From NCBI GenBank assembly GCA_028023455.1, contig JAQFVV010000032.1:5058392-5122391 (forward strand): DNA of 64,000 nt, given 5' to 3'. Position numbers and translations under genes: made by a program. Source of the DNA: Epiperipatus broadwayi (taxonomy: Eukaryota; Onychophora; Udeonychophora; Euonychophora; Peripatidae). The notes below the pieces were generated by a model that did not search any database, was not told where the DNA came from, and was given only the letters and a program-made list of their open reading frames with translations. Shown here piece after piece: positions 30,897 to 41,390 of this stretch; the first letter of the stretch is position 1; each line of letters begins with the position of its first letter.

Positions 30897-31065
30897 TCTT
30901 AATACAGACTGAGCATTGATTGTATGCATGTGTGGAAGATGATTATCTGTACCAACTGATGAGTGCTGGTCCAGCATGAAATACAAATATCGGAAATTAT
31001 TTATATTTTTCACATGTATGTGGACATATGTGTCAGTTGTATAAGATAGGGTGAATAGCTGTAGT
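30897..31065. repeat. Foldback element family, half copy
   Basis: Contains ACTGAGCATTGATTGTATGC, CCAACTGATGAGTGCTG, TTTTTCACATGTATGTGGAC and TGTATAAGATAGGGTG, in the same order as the right half of the copy at 46862-47255. The left arm is absent, so this is one arm of the foldback family. Confidence 0.75.
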
Positions 31066-31677
31066 TCTAATATATATATTATCCTCGTATAATGCTAAAT
31101 AGAGAGCTATTTTTGCTAGTTTTTTCTAAGCAATTACAAATAAGTGAATTAAAATTGAACTGAATTGGGATATTGATTTGTGAGAAAATTTACAACTGAA
31201 AATATGTAATTGTAAAGCGGAAATAACTATCTCCCACTAAATTATGCAGCATTAAAAACCAATAAAAAGATAGAATGCTATCATTCAATCTTTGTGCTCT
31301 GTTGTTATAATGTATTGAAAGTAAAGATCTCCCCAACTTTCGTAGAAATTTATGTTTAACTGCCAGAGTAATTTTGTTTATTTAACATTAGACATAAATT
31401 TCAACAAAATTTTAACATTATTTATATTTAGCAATTGTAAAGATCTTTGCGTTTATTCAGGCTTAAGATTGAGTTGAGGCTTTAGATTTAAATGGGCTCT
31501 CACTTTCAAAGTTTTAAAAATATTTGATAAAATTATGTAATTTTTTTAATAAAAAAATAATATGTGCAAATATTTTGTGACATCACTAATATCTCCCCTC
31601 CTCCTAAATCCCCAAAACTTCTAATGATGAATCTTATAAAAGTTAATGAAAATTTTTACAAACGGCTTATATATGTT
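31066..31677. other. AT-rich intergenic DNA, no gene seen
   Basis: Unremarkable sequence up to the 3' edge of the antisense RTE. No gene. Confidence 0.55.
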
Positions 31678-32190
31678 AGCATTGTCAATTAATCTAGTGC
31701 AGAATGGAGACTTGAAGTTTAATCCATCTCAATCTCTACCCTCTCATCGCCAAACCACCGCTGCACACTTTCTTATTTCATCCATCTACTTCACATATCG
31801 TCTCTTTCTTGGTCTTTTACAATCTCTTGGAATCCAGTTTATGATCTCAATTGTCCATCTATTATCATCTCTTTTAGAAATATGTTCAGCCCAACTCCAC
31901 ATTAGTCTTTTAATTTTTCCAATGATGTCAGTAACACCTATTTGTTCTCTTACCCATGTATTGCATTTTTCATTCTCTTCTTTATTACTCCTAACATGCA
32001 TCTCTCCATACTTTTTTGAGTAGTCTAAAGTCTGTGTAGTGCTCTTCTATTAAGTCTACAGGTCTCAGATCCATAATTAAGAACTGATAAAATACATTTA
32101 TTAAAAAACCTTTCTTTTCAAACACATATACATATTTTATTTTAATATTAGTTATTTCTACCAAAAGCACTCTAACCAAGTTTAATCATA
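31678..32190 (-). pseudogene. RTE ORF2 C-terminal region, broken
   Basis: The open piece 31786-32001 on the minus strand carries NTWVREQIGVTDIIGKIKRL, WSWAEHISKRDDNRWT and NWIPRDCKRPRKR, the same block seen intact at 10376-10852. Upstream of it the YIYLGQNI-like segment (about 32245-32220) precedes the C-terminal domain, as in RTE proteins. Downstream, MDEIRKCA is out of frame and the final stretch toward 31678 is decayed. Plus-strand frames here are shadows. Confidence 0.85.
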
Positions 32191-32369
32191 TGATTAATTT
32201 CATCCATTATGTTTCCATCTGTAGTAATATTCTGACCAAGGTATATGTAGTTGTTAAGTTCTTCCAACTCATCATTATCAATCTTTATTTTTATCTTTTG
32301 AAAAAATTCATTGAACATTATTATAGTCGTTTAACGATTTACCCAGTTACTTATTTTCATCTGATAACT

Positions 32370-33030
32370 CTTAGAAAATTTCATGAAGTTCTAAAGCATT
32401 ATTTACAAAAACAATTACATAATCTGCAAAATCTAAATGACATAAATGATTTTCATTTATTTTTACATGTTTATGTTCCCATTTTAATCCACAAAATACT
32501 TATTGTAGTGCTACTGTAAAAGATTTTGAAGACATGAAGTAACCATGTCTTACACCCTTCTCAATATTAATCTTTCTAGTATCATTATATAATCTAAGTA
32601 TTGCTGTTGCATTTTTATAAATATTCTTCAGAATATGACAATATTCTGGATCTATAACTTTATGATCCAGTGCTTTAACCACTGAAAAAATGCTTATAAA
32701 GTCAAATGTCTTTTTATAATCTACAAATCCAAAGCATAACAGCAACTCATATTTATTTATTCTTTCTATAACTTTTCTCAATATTTGGATATGATCCACT
32801 GTACTAAAACGATTTTTAAATCCAACTTTTTCTTTTGTTTGGTTGAAATCCAAGTTCTCTGTAATTGTAATTATTTTGATAAAAATTTTGTATAAAACTG
32901 ATAAAAGGCTGATAGATCTGTAATTTCTAATCTCTTCTTTATCACTTTTTTTAAATATTAATGTTAATATTGCATTCTTCCAATCATCTGATACATTATT
33001 ATTTAGACATTTGGTATAAAATTTTGCCAA
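32370..33030 (-). pseudogene. RTE reverse transcriptase domain, broken
   Basis: The minus-strand open piece 33030-32500 shows reverse transcriptase landmarks in order: WKNAILTLIFKKSDKEEIRN, NYRSISLLSVLYKIF, VGFKNRFSTVDHI, then motif A as FVDYKKTFD and motif B region as GVRHGYFMSSKSF. Functional relatives have GxRQGDP there, so residues are lost. Beyond the stop, motif C appears as LDFADYVIVFVNNALELHE near 32440-32385, where the catalytic FADD has become FADY. An active-site aspartate is therefore missing, which confirms inactivation independently of the stops. Confidence 0.92.
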
Positions 33031-33997
33031 TATTTTTGTATTTTTTCATTTGCTTCTTTTAAGATATTGATTATAATTTCATTATTACCAGGACCTTTTC
33101 CATTCCTTATCAATTTAATTATGTCTTATTTTTTCATTTGAAATCATGAGCAATTCAGAAAATATAATAATTGTAGGAGATACTTGTTCATTGTTACTAC
33201 ATAATACTTGACAGAACTCATCTACCCATTTCATGATGTTATCTTTTTTTTAGTAATACTTCCATCTTTTTTTCTTATTATAAATATAAGTTTCCTATCA
33301 ATATCAAAAGGTTATTTTACACTCTTGAGACTTATTCTCTTCCATCTTTCCTTACTAGTTCACAATTATACTTTCTTATATTACTATCATTTTTTGCACC
33401 ATTTTACAAAACTCGAGATATTCAATCATTCTTAATGCATAATTTTTATATATTTTTATATTCCTTTTTTCTTCATAAATTCTCTAGTCTCTTTAAAAAT
33501 TTCATTAGTCAATTGCTGCTTTTTATATCAGCTATCTTTATTCAGTTTTTTAACGTGTATCAGTTATATTCCTATTGATTTCATTCAAATTTGAGTCATG
33601 TTTAAAATGTGCTAATATTTGAAAACGATTTGCAAATTCTAATTTAAATTCATTAAAATATTTTTGAAGATTAGGAATATCAACTGTGAATATTGTTTTT
33701 TTAATAATTTTTGTCTGTCAAGTTTTGCATTACCATGTATCTTACATCTAACTAATTGATCATCACTTCCTGGGTTAAATTTATTAAAAACCCTACAATC
33801 TTGAAATATGTATTTCTGTTAGTCAAAATATAATCTAAGTTTTGCTATACTTTTCATTTGGATGCTTTCATGACCACTTTTTTTTAATATTTTTTTTTTT
33901 AAAAAAAAAAGAAATTCATAATATTAAGGTTTTTTTTCTGCAAACTTCACAAATCTAGTGCTTACCAATTCTAGTATTAAAGTCTCCCATAACAATT

Positions 33998-34400
33998 TTA
34001 AAATGTAGTTTGGTCTGCCTTTTGTACATCCATATAAAAATCCTTTACTACTTCATTCCTATGAGAATTTGTTGGGACATAAACCTGAATTATCTGCATT
34101 TGGTATTTGCTATTAAGTTGAATAACTAATCTTGCCACTTTGTCTGATACATCATCAATTTCCACAATTTGTTTTTCCATTTTTTTATAATGAATCCCAC
34201 TCCATTTGTACTTCAACATGTGTGCCTTTCTACTAGTATACATATCCACTTTTTAAATAAATTGTCTCTTCACATTTTCTTCTAATTTCACAAAGTCCAA
34301 TGGTGTTCCATTTAATATGAGACAGTTCTTTCAATTCTTGCAATTTTCTTCACTTGAAAGTGATCTGAAGTTGTAAGTACCTAAATTAAAAGTCATCATC
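33998..34400 (-). pseudogene. RTE apurinic-type endonuclease domain, broken
   Basis: Starting at an ATG near 34399 the minus strand reads MMTFNLGTYNFRSLSSEEN then HIKWNTIGLCEIRRK, corresponding to the TWNVRTL and GLxETRR blocks of the exonuclease-endonuclease-phosphatase fold (Asn and Glu catalytic positions). An open piece (34249-33998) continues with WSGIHYKKMEKQIVEIDDVS, KVARLVIQL and IIQVYVPTNSHRNE. Further down, FNPGSDDQLVRCKI near 33775-33735 preserves the GSDH block with His changed to Asp. The intervening sequence is frameshifted. This domain nicks target DNA in intact elements. Confidence 0.9.
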
Positions 34401-34828
34401 AAATGGCAGCCTGGGTGTGCAATCAGCAGATTTTTAGTACCCTCCATCTTCAGCCACTAACCATTGCCTTGGCTGGTGATTTTATAGCTTCCTGGCAATA
34501 TGATTTATTTTCATCTGTCATGATTGTAAATATAGATTAATTTTTTTCCTTTCACATACACATTCATTCTGCTTTATCAAGCAACTGAAACCAAAGACCA
34601 AAAGACCATGGTATTTTTTGATCTTAAATTCAGAGATAAAAAGTCAATAAACTCACTATGCTGGCTAATGCTTGTTATTGAGCAGCCCACCCATGTTTCT
34701 ATATAAATAATCACATAATAATAACGGCTGCAATGACAAGAATGTATGGAGTGGTTGTTAGAAATTTGCCCTTTTCCGTTCCTTTAAATCCTCTAACAGG
34801 AATCGAAGTTTCTGCAGCCCTTACCTAT

Positions 34829-35265
34829 GTAGTGTACATAAAATAAAAATAATGTGTTCATTTAGATAGAAATTGTTTTGATCTTTTAAATAGAAATTAA
34901 ACTTGGATTAATTTTCAAATGATTGTTCTAATAATGTAGCATTAAAAATAATCGACTGATTATAAATATCACTTACTCTTAAATTTTCTTTTTTAATATA
35001 TATATATATGTATACTAAATCTGCTGTAATCATCAAAACTTTTTTAAAAAATTACTAATTTTTGAATATAATAAATAATTTTTGATGATTTAAAATTAAG
35101 TGAAAGATAAAATCGTAAGTTGCATGTACATTTTTAAAATTAAAATCATATAAAAACAAGTGTTATTTGAAAAAAAATTATTAAACTATGATTGGATATA
35201 AATTAAAAACAATTACATATCTACGTTATTACAATATAATGCTTTAGATATCCTTCATGTTTAAG
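34829..35265. other. AT-rich intergenic DNA, no gene seen
   Basis: Short AT-rich stretch with a small (TA)n near 34996-35010. No feature. Confidence 0.55.
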
Positions 35266-35361
35266 TGTGGTAGTCGAATGACAGATTCTGGAGCTTAATA
35301 TCTACAGATCGCGACTCCAACACTCTCATTTCCAGTGCCCAAACTTCTTACAAACTTCTCA
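35266..35361 (+). repeat. Short dispersed repeat, family 2 copy (SINE-like)
   Basis: Begins near GTGTGGTAGTCGAATGACAG, followed by ATTCTGGAGCTTAATATC, and ends TTTCCAGTGCCCAAACTTCT plus TACAAACTTC. ATTCTGGAG is shared with the copy at 41297, and the tail with all other copies. Confidence 0.55.
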
Positions 35362-35435
35362 TTCATTTACTTCTAATATCATATTTCAATACAAGTATAA
35401 TGTATATACTTAAGCTTTAGATATAATTAGAAGTG

Positions 35436-35650
35436 ATTTAAACCTAAACATCTCTTCAATCATCCACTTCATCTTATATAACTGATATACATGACCACAT
35501 AATGTGAAAAAATATATACGATCTTCAATATATGTATTTTATGCTGAACCAGGACTCATCATTTGGTTCTGATTATCACCTCCCACATATATATGAAATC
35601 GAGTGAATGACTGAAGGGAAATTGAAAGTCTGCGTTCAAATTCCCTCTAA
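35436..35650. repeat. Foldback element family, copy 2
   Basis: Left arm ATCTTATATAACTGATATAC with CCACATAATGTGAAAAA and ATATGTATTTTATGCTGAAC is followed by ACTCATCATTTGGTTCTGA, and the right terminus has TTGAAAGTCTGCGTTCAAAT. Order and wording match the left half of the copy at 46862 plus a short right end, so the middle is deleted. Confidence 0.75.
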
Positions 35651-36095
35651 TTACTTTTAATGTCTTAAATTTATTTTTTTTAGAACTACTTTTGCTACAA
35701 AATGTTGCATGACTAATTTAATTGAAAAAGATACGATTTATTCATATATTTCAGTTTTCAACAATGATAATAAATTATATGGTCAACTACTTTGCAAGTC
35801 ATGTGATATTTAAACACCAATAAAACTGTTCTATTGAATAGAGCAAAAAAAAAAATTTTTTTTCCCTTTAATTTAATTGGATTTAAAAAATAAACAATTG
35901 ATAATAAAAAAAAGTTTTGATATTGCGATAATCAACTGATCACTTTATTGCTCATCATACTATCATCTGAATAACTGGGCATATATTGTTTGCTTATGTC
36001 CATATATTCTATAAAGAAACAATTAACTGAGAATTTTAATAGTATTTCAATGATATTAATATCTTGCAATCATACATAAACATTGCATTCAATGT

Positions 36096-36192
36096 TATAG
36101 TGGAGTAATGAGTGGGAGACTCTAAAGTTCAAAGTCCATAGTTTGGATTCAATTTTGTTACTTTCAGTGCTCAAATTTCTTATAAACTTCCA
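36096..36192 (+). repeat. Short dispersed repeat, family 2 copy (SINE-like)
   Basis: TATAGTGGAGTAATGAGTGG at the start and CTTTCAGTGCTCAAATTTCT plus TATAAACTTC at the end match the family. The middle holds TTTGGATTCAATTTTGTTAC, where GGATTCAA is weakly B-box-like. Confidence 0.55.
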
Positions 36193-36621
36193 AATAATAA
36201 AGCCATGTGATTATTATTTTATTGTATTCAATAATCTGATATTGAAATAATACTAATTAAGCAATTCTAGTTTAAACAGTTTAATGCAATAATATCAGAA
36301 CTAAGATAAATTTTAACTATTTGTTTAATTTATTGCTTTGGTGCTCAAAAGTCCTGTGACTAGTTTTTGAATACAATTAATCAGTTTTATTATGATTTTT
36401 TAATAGTCTAGAACAATGCTTTTCACCTTACTACATGCCATGTGCAGGCTAATACATTTTATTTTTTTGTTATTATGAACCAATAAAGTATTGAATAAAT
36501 AAAATTAAACAGTAAGTGTTTTTATTGTAAAATATAATTATTGTAGTATTTAACAAATTTAATATATACATTCAAAGAATGATTAAAAAGCATAAAATAA
36601 TTCACTAAACTATACAAAAGT

Positions 36622-36700
36622 AAGCGACAGCTGCTTTACAAGCAGTTGTCCCGGGTTAGCGGGTTCACTTCCCGCTGATGCTATGACACATGAGAAAAAA
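36622..36700 (+). repeat. tRNA-like SINE, family 1, 5'-truncated copy
   Basis: CAGCTGCTTTACAAGCAGTT, then CCCGGGTTAGCGGGTTCACT and GATGCTATGACACATG precede an A-run, matching the distal two-thirds of the copies at 43036 and 54920. GGGTTCACTTCCC serves as the B-box-like element. The A-box half is missing. It lies within the 3' part of the hAT element and so inserted after it. Confidence 0.75.
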
Positions 36701-36789
36701 AATAACAAAATAGTACATTAATAATAAACAAAATCTGAAGAAAAACAAAGAATAATATTTAAAAACTGAGTGAACATGATTATATTTGC

Positions 36790-38480
36790 AAAACCAAAAA
36801 CTAATGCGATTGTTGCTGATTCTTTTCAGCAATTAGCTTATCGGATCTTAGAGATACATTCGTGACTGCTAAGGGCAAAACTTGATTTATTAATAAACTA
36901 TGTCTTTTTTATTTTATTTTAATGACATTGCTGAAAATGTCAATTCACATAAGTATGTATTCAGAAAAAATGGCAATAAGATTTTTAAATGCAATTCGGT
37001 TATTCAATTTTAATTTTAACCCAAAATTAAGTTATCCTTGTCGAATTAAATAATAACTTTAATGTACCATCGCTATTTAACCCAATTTTCTCTATTCCAA
37101 ATCAGTTAGATTATTTTCTTGTTTATTAAATGGATTTAAAATCCACATATGTATCTTCTTCCTCAGATAATATTGATCAAACGCATAATATTTATAAACA
37201 GTATTTGTCAATTCGATATGTATATCATCTTAATTATCAGTTCTGAAAATGAATAAAACATGTCATAATTTTTTTCTTCTACATACATCTAGTTTTTACA
37301 TCTTTTGTGAATACCTCAATTTTATTCCATAAATCAAAAGTAATACTATTTCCTTGCAATCTTAAATTTAGTTCATTTATTAATGAAAATATGTCCGAGA
37401 AGTAAGTCAGTTTAGCAATCCAATTGTTATCTGGAAAATATTTCTCAATTCTGAATTTTTTGTTTTTAGAAATATTTCAACTTTTTTTCTTAATTCAGAA
37501 AGTCTTGTTAATATTCCCCTTCCCTGATAACCATCGACTACAGATGAACATCGTAATTCTACATGAAATAGTAAATTTTCATGTCCAGATACCATTTCAC
37601 TGCATAAACTTGAAAATAGTCTTGAATTTATTGAATCGTATTTAATATAATTTATTATTTTTATCGATAGAGTAAGAACATTTGTTCAGTTAGGAGACAA
37701 TTTTTAAGTAACTTAATGCTTACAGTATTTAACACAATGAATAAAAGTCACTTTGTTGTCTGCTACTACTTTAACTTTTTTTTGCAACTCCTGAATGTTT
37801 TCCAATCATAGTTGTCTTATCTATACATAAGCCAACACAATTTTTCCAATTAAGTGAGTTATTTTTGATGTAATTATCAATTGTTTTAAATATAACAAAA
37901 TTAGTTGTGTGATTAGAAAGTTCAATACAATAAAAAAATTCTTTTACAACATTGATTTTTATAATCTACATAAGGAATATAAATAAAAATATGACTTTAT
38001 TAGTAACATCTGTAGATTTGTCTATTGAATTGCGAATAATGATTTGCTTTTGTAATTGATTTTTAACATCATCTCCTAATTGGCTAAATCTGCATGGAAT
38101 GGTGGCAGGCAAAGTTTTTATTTTGTCTCCACCAACCACATATGTCTATTAAAAATGGTTTTATTATGTTTCAGCAATAATAATAAAAATAGAGTACTTT
38201 TTTTTATTTGCACATAGCAATTCTTAAAGCAATTAAATATGATGCATTAACAAGAAACTTTTACTAAAAGAAATTTTTTTAAAAAGATGACTTCTGTTTT
38301 TTCAATTCAGTACTTTTATGTTTAAAAAAATCCAGGGCTTATTTTATAGACTTGAATGTTTGGTCTGTAAATGACGAAATAATTTTTCTGTCTTCATTCA
38401 TTCACTGGATCAAATTTCTCTGCAAATAAAGCATTGAGATCTGGATAAATTTTCTTTTAACTGAGGCCAAAAAATGAAAA
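36790..38480 (-). pseudogene. hAT transposase, ZBED5/SCAND3-type, broken
   Basis: The minus strand preserves the domain order of ZBED5/SCAND3-like hAT transposases across several frames. First comes a BED-finger region with SQCFICREI and RHLQTKHSS near 38420-38340, where the paired His spacing is intact. Then follow RFSQLGDDVKNQLQKQIII and DKSTDVTNKVIFLF near 38090-37990 (the catalytic DE/DST block) and NWKNCVGLCIDKTTMIGKHS near 37850-37790 (equivalent to CVGVCTDGAASMTGKHSG). After these come LLFHVELR and RLSELRKKVEIFL near 37570-37480 (HTEVRWLS...VFELR block), NWIAKLTYFSDIFSLINELN with LRLQG near 37425-37360, and TYLCELTFSAM near 36950-36920, the hAT dimerisation signature. Stops and frameshifts inactivate it. 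Length and order suggest a once complete gene of normal size. Confidence 0.93.
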
Positions 38481-38935
38481 CAAATTTTAAATAATCAGAA
38501 TTAAATTAACGTGTGCTGTACATTTTCGTTTTGTCAGAGGCAATCCACTTTGTGAATAAATAATTTCATTAGCATTCCAAGTACTTATACTTGGTTTTTG
38601 AAAAAAAATATGCAATAATTTTTAATGTTTTCTTATTATTATTCATTTTAAATGGCTAAAATTTATCAAAAAAGTAAAACGTACTTAATATATTTTAATT
38701 TGTAGTATACACTTATTATATAGTAATTTCTATCACTGTGCACCAGTGTAATTCCGACTGGCATCTACTCAGCGAACTACATAATATAATATTTAATCAT
38801 TAAAAACCAGTCAATACTTAGACAATCCCAACATCAATAACAATCAATAATTTCAAAATGTTGTCAAGGCAACATTCTTTTAACAATAAAGGTGGAATGC
38901 ATTTAGTACATATGACTGTCAACTGTTGCTGTTTT

Positions 38936-39760
38936 TCCCTAAAATAAGACCCAATCTTACATTAATTTTTGCTGCAAAAGTTCCATAGAGATAATTTTCA
39001 GGGGCTGTTGTATTTTTATATCTATAGAAAAATGTACATTTATTTATTCAAGTATTTCTCTTTACAGAAGTCTGTAAGATTTTTAACCCAGGAGCCCCCA
39101 ACAATTCTTTTCTATACTCCCTGAAATAATTCATTCTTTTTGCACTCATCTTATCTGGCACTCAGGATATTGTTATATTTAAATTTATCATTAAATCAAG
39201 TGTTAATTGAAGATTGTGAGACAGGAGTGGTAAGAAAAAAATAATTACAGTTAAAAATGGTTTGTCCATACAAAAGCAACAAAAAATTCACAAAATATTT
39301 CTGTATTTTTTTTTTTTAACTTTTCCTTCCGAAGAAAGATTGATTATTAAAATCACTTCCATTATTTATAATCTTTTAGAAGAAAAAAAATGTTTAAGAA
39401 ATCAAATTAATTTTTCCTTTATCTTGAATATTTGAAAACTACTGAGATAAAACTCTAAAAATAAGTCGAGCATTTTAAATCTATTAAATATAAATAACTA
39501 AAATATATTAATGAAATTATAAATTGTCCTACTGACTTGTTGTAGATAAATGATTGAATACAAAAGAACGATATAATTTATATCATTCATCTAAAGCACT
39601 AATGTCAATAATATTGTTTATTTATACATTCATTACTTTATAATTCAATATATCTGATGATCTTAACTAGAGTGTATATTTGGAATAGAGCTTGTATTAT
39701 AAGCATCCTGAAAAATTATACTAGGGCTTATTTTCTGGTTGGATCTTATTTTTAGAGGAA
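38936..39760. mobile_element. Nested non-autonomous DNA element with inverted ends
   Basis: The left end reads TCCCTAAAATAAGACCCAAT. The right end, inverted, reads CCTCTAAAAATAAGATCCAA and then CAGAAAATAAGCCCTAG further in. The ~825-bp interior has no supported frame. The ends resemble a widespread class of non-autonomous elements with AAAATAAG(A/C)CC-type termini, which I recognise by pattern only. Because it lies between the hAT ends, it inserted into the hAT element or was carried by it. Exact borders and target duplication are uncertain. Confidence 0.55.
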
Positions 39761-40252
39761 TATGATAGTCTATTTTTGTACATATCAAAGTCTGTCTTAG
39801 TGCATGAAGTATGCTTATGCAAAATTATTAATGAAGCAGTGTTTTACTGTGATTTGACTGATACTGGAAAATAGAAACCTTTTTTGTATTTCTTGCAGTG
39901 TTTTGTTATTTTCTATGAATTCTGTGAATAAAACAACTAACTTACAAAAGAAAATCTTAGAACTGAATTAAAGATAAATTTAATAAAATTAGTCAAAATT
40001 TAAAAGATTGTAAAAAAAAATAAAAATAAATAAATATGAACAAATTTGTAAGCTTTTTGCAATAATTAAAAATTTTCTGTGAACCATAGGTTGAAAAACA
40101 CTGGTCTAGAATATAGTTAAAACAATTCATTGAATGCAAGTTTACTAAAATCCTATTTTTCAAGCTAATCAAATAATAATAAAAGTTATTATTTATTAAT
40201 TTTACAAAAAATAATTATCAAATTATTTCTAAATTAAATTTACTTAACTAAA

Positions 40253-40440
40253 TGGGGCGACTCATAGCTCAGGGTTAGCACATCAGCTTGTCATTCACAT
40301 AGTATGAAGTTCTAATAAAGATCAGAGAGAACTCCATTTTTTTCATGTTGAAAAGAGTTAGGATTTCTTTCACATAACTGACCATTCAAATAATCATTTG
40401 ATATTGTTTGTTAAATGGGCATCTAACTATTCTTAATTAA
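40253..40440 (+). repeat. SINE family 3, copy A
   Basis: A tRNA-like head, GGGGCGACTCATAGCTCAGG then GTTAGCACATCAGCTTGTCA (A-box-like TAGCTCAGGGTTAGC), is followed by a body ending AAATGGGCATCTAACTATTC. Head and tail both align with the copy at 45811-45990 (AAATGGGTATTTAACTATTA). Two copies sharing head and tail about 180 bp apart define the unit. TTGTCATTC could correspond to a GTC anticodon, but the parent tRNA is uncertain. Confidence 0.65.
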
Positions 40441-40668
40441 AGAATAAATAAGGATGGAAAACCTAAAATATTTATCACTTAGCAATAAATAAGATGTTCT
40501 CTATTAGGAACAAAATGGGATATTTAAACACTCTTTAACATATATTTAACTGAATATAATGCCTGTTAAATTTATTTATTATCATAGTGAAGAATATTAT
40601 AAAATCTATGTATTAAAAAATTTGATAATAATAAATAATTGACCAAGTACATTATTCATATAGCATCT

Positions 40669-40785
40669 TTTTTTCTCTCTCTCTTTCTCTCCTGATTTTC
40701 TCTATCTTTCTCTTCTCTCTCTTACCCTTTCCCTTTTCTTTTTCTTTTTTTCTATTTCTTTTTTATTTTTTATTTTTTTCTTTAT
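40669..40785. repeat. Polypyrimidine (CT-rich) tract
   Basis: About 115 bp almost wholly C and T on the plus strand, with CTCTCT blocks followed by TTTCTTTTTC blocks and very few purines. Such mirror-like tracts can form triplex DNA. It is outside any recognised gene. Confidence 0.9.
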
Positions 40786-41296
40786 TGAAACTATTTTAAG
40801 TATTGAATTTACTTAACAATTTTGTTTTCAGATTAAAACATTAATTCATTTTAAAATTAAACATTTTATTTTTCAATTTTATGACGTTGCTATTAATGAA
40901 TATTCATAATTTTTTTATAAAACACCTTGAGTTTTAAACATTTTTCTAATAGTTATGAAATTGTGTCTCGAATAAACAATAATTTAATCTCATTTTTGCA
41001 TTGTTATATTTTCAATAAATATTTAGTTGAAAAGGTGACAAAAGTAAGATAATGCAAAATAATATCCTGTGAAGTTCAACATAATAGTAGCATGGTGGAG
41101 TCTCAATTAAAAGTTCCAGAAACGATTTTAAGTCGAGTAATGATAATTTAAAAAAGAATGTTTGAAACAAACCGAATAAAACTGTGAAATGCTCAAGTTG
41201 TCACTAGAGTGCATGAATGCCACATTATCCCCTGAATAATGATTATTTTATTTATTTATTTAATGTGAAGAATTATTAATATATACTCTATTCTTA

Positions 41297-41390
41297 GTTT
41301 GGCTTTAAAGTAATAGATTCTGGAGTTCAAGTTTTGTGAATCATAGTCCATCTATGTTACTTATGGTCTCAAACTTTTTATGACTTTACA
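41297..41390 (+). repeat. Short dispersed repeat, family 2 copy (SINE-like)
   Basis: Shares GATTCTGGAGTTCAAG with the copy at 35266 and CTTATGGTCTCAAACTTTTT plus ATGACTTTAC with the family tail. A further possible copy follows at about 41425-41515 (GTCTCTGGAATTGAATAAC) but lacks the tail. Confidence 0.5.

Larger units (their letters stand above)
31678..34828 (-). mobile_element. Near full-length RTE-type LINE, inactivated
   Basis: Read on the minus strand, this 3.15-kb element has in order a 5' untranslated part (34828-34400), an APE-type endonuclease, a reverse transcriptase and the RTE C-terminal region. The size fits the family. The 5' edge near 34828 and the 3' edge near 31678 are set by loss of recognisable element sequence. 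No target duplication or clean simple-repeat tail was found. Many stops and frameshifts make it inactive. Its last 500 bp matches the truncated plus-strand copy at 10330-10870, so both belong to one family. Sub-parts are listed separately. Confidence 0.85.
36406..40111. mobile_element. hAT transposon with matching 8-bp target-site duplications
   Basis: The element occupies 36414-40103. GTCTAGAA flanks it exactly on both sides (36406-36413 and 40104-40111), the 8-bp duplication diagnostic of hAT insertions. The ends are CAATGCTTTTCACCTTACTA on the left and, inverted from the right, CAGTGTTTTTCAACCTATGG, an imperfect terminal repeat of the hAT type. A broken transposase lies on the minus strand (36790-38480). 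A tRNA-like SINE fragment (36622-36700) and a second DNA element (38936-39760) lie inside it and are presumably later insertions. The preserved duplication shows that the element is still in its original insertion site. Confidence 0.93.

Noticed and set aside
31646-32519. Plus-strand frames over 31646-32023 and 32190-32519
   Set aside because: Antisense shadows of the minus-strand RTE element.
37424-37645. Plus-strand 73-codon frame
   Set aside because: Shadow of the minus-strand hAT transposase, which carries the recognisable motifs.
40118-40250. Extension of the hAT element past 40111
   Set aside because: The 8-bp duplication closes the element at 40103, and sequence beyond shows no further transposon end.
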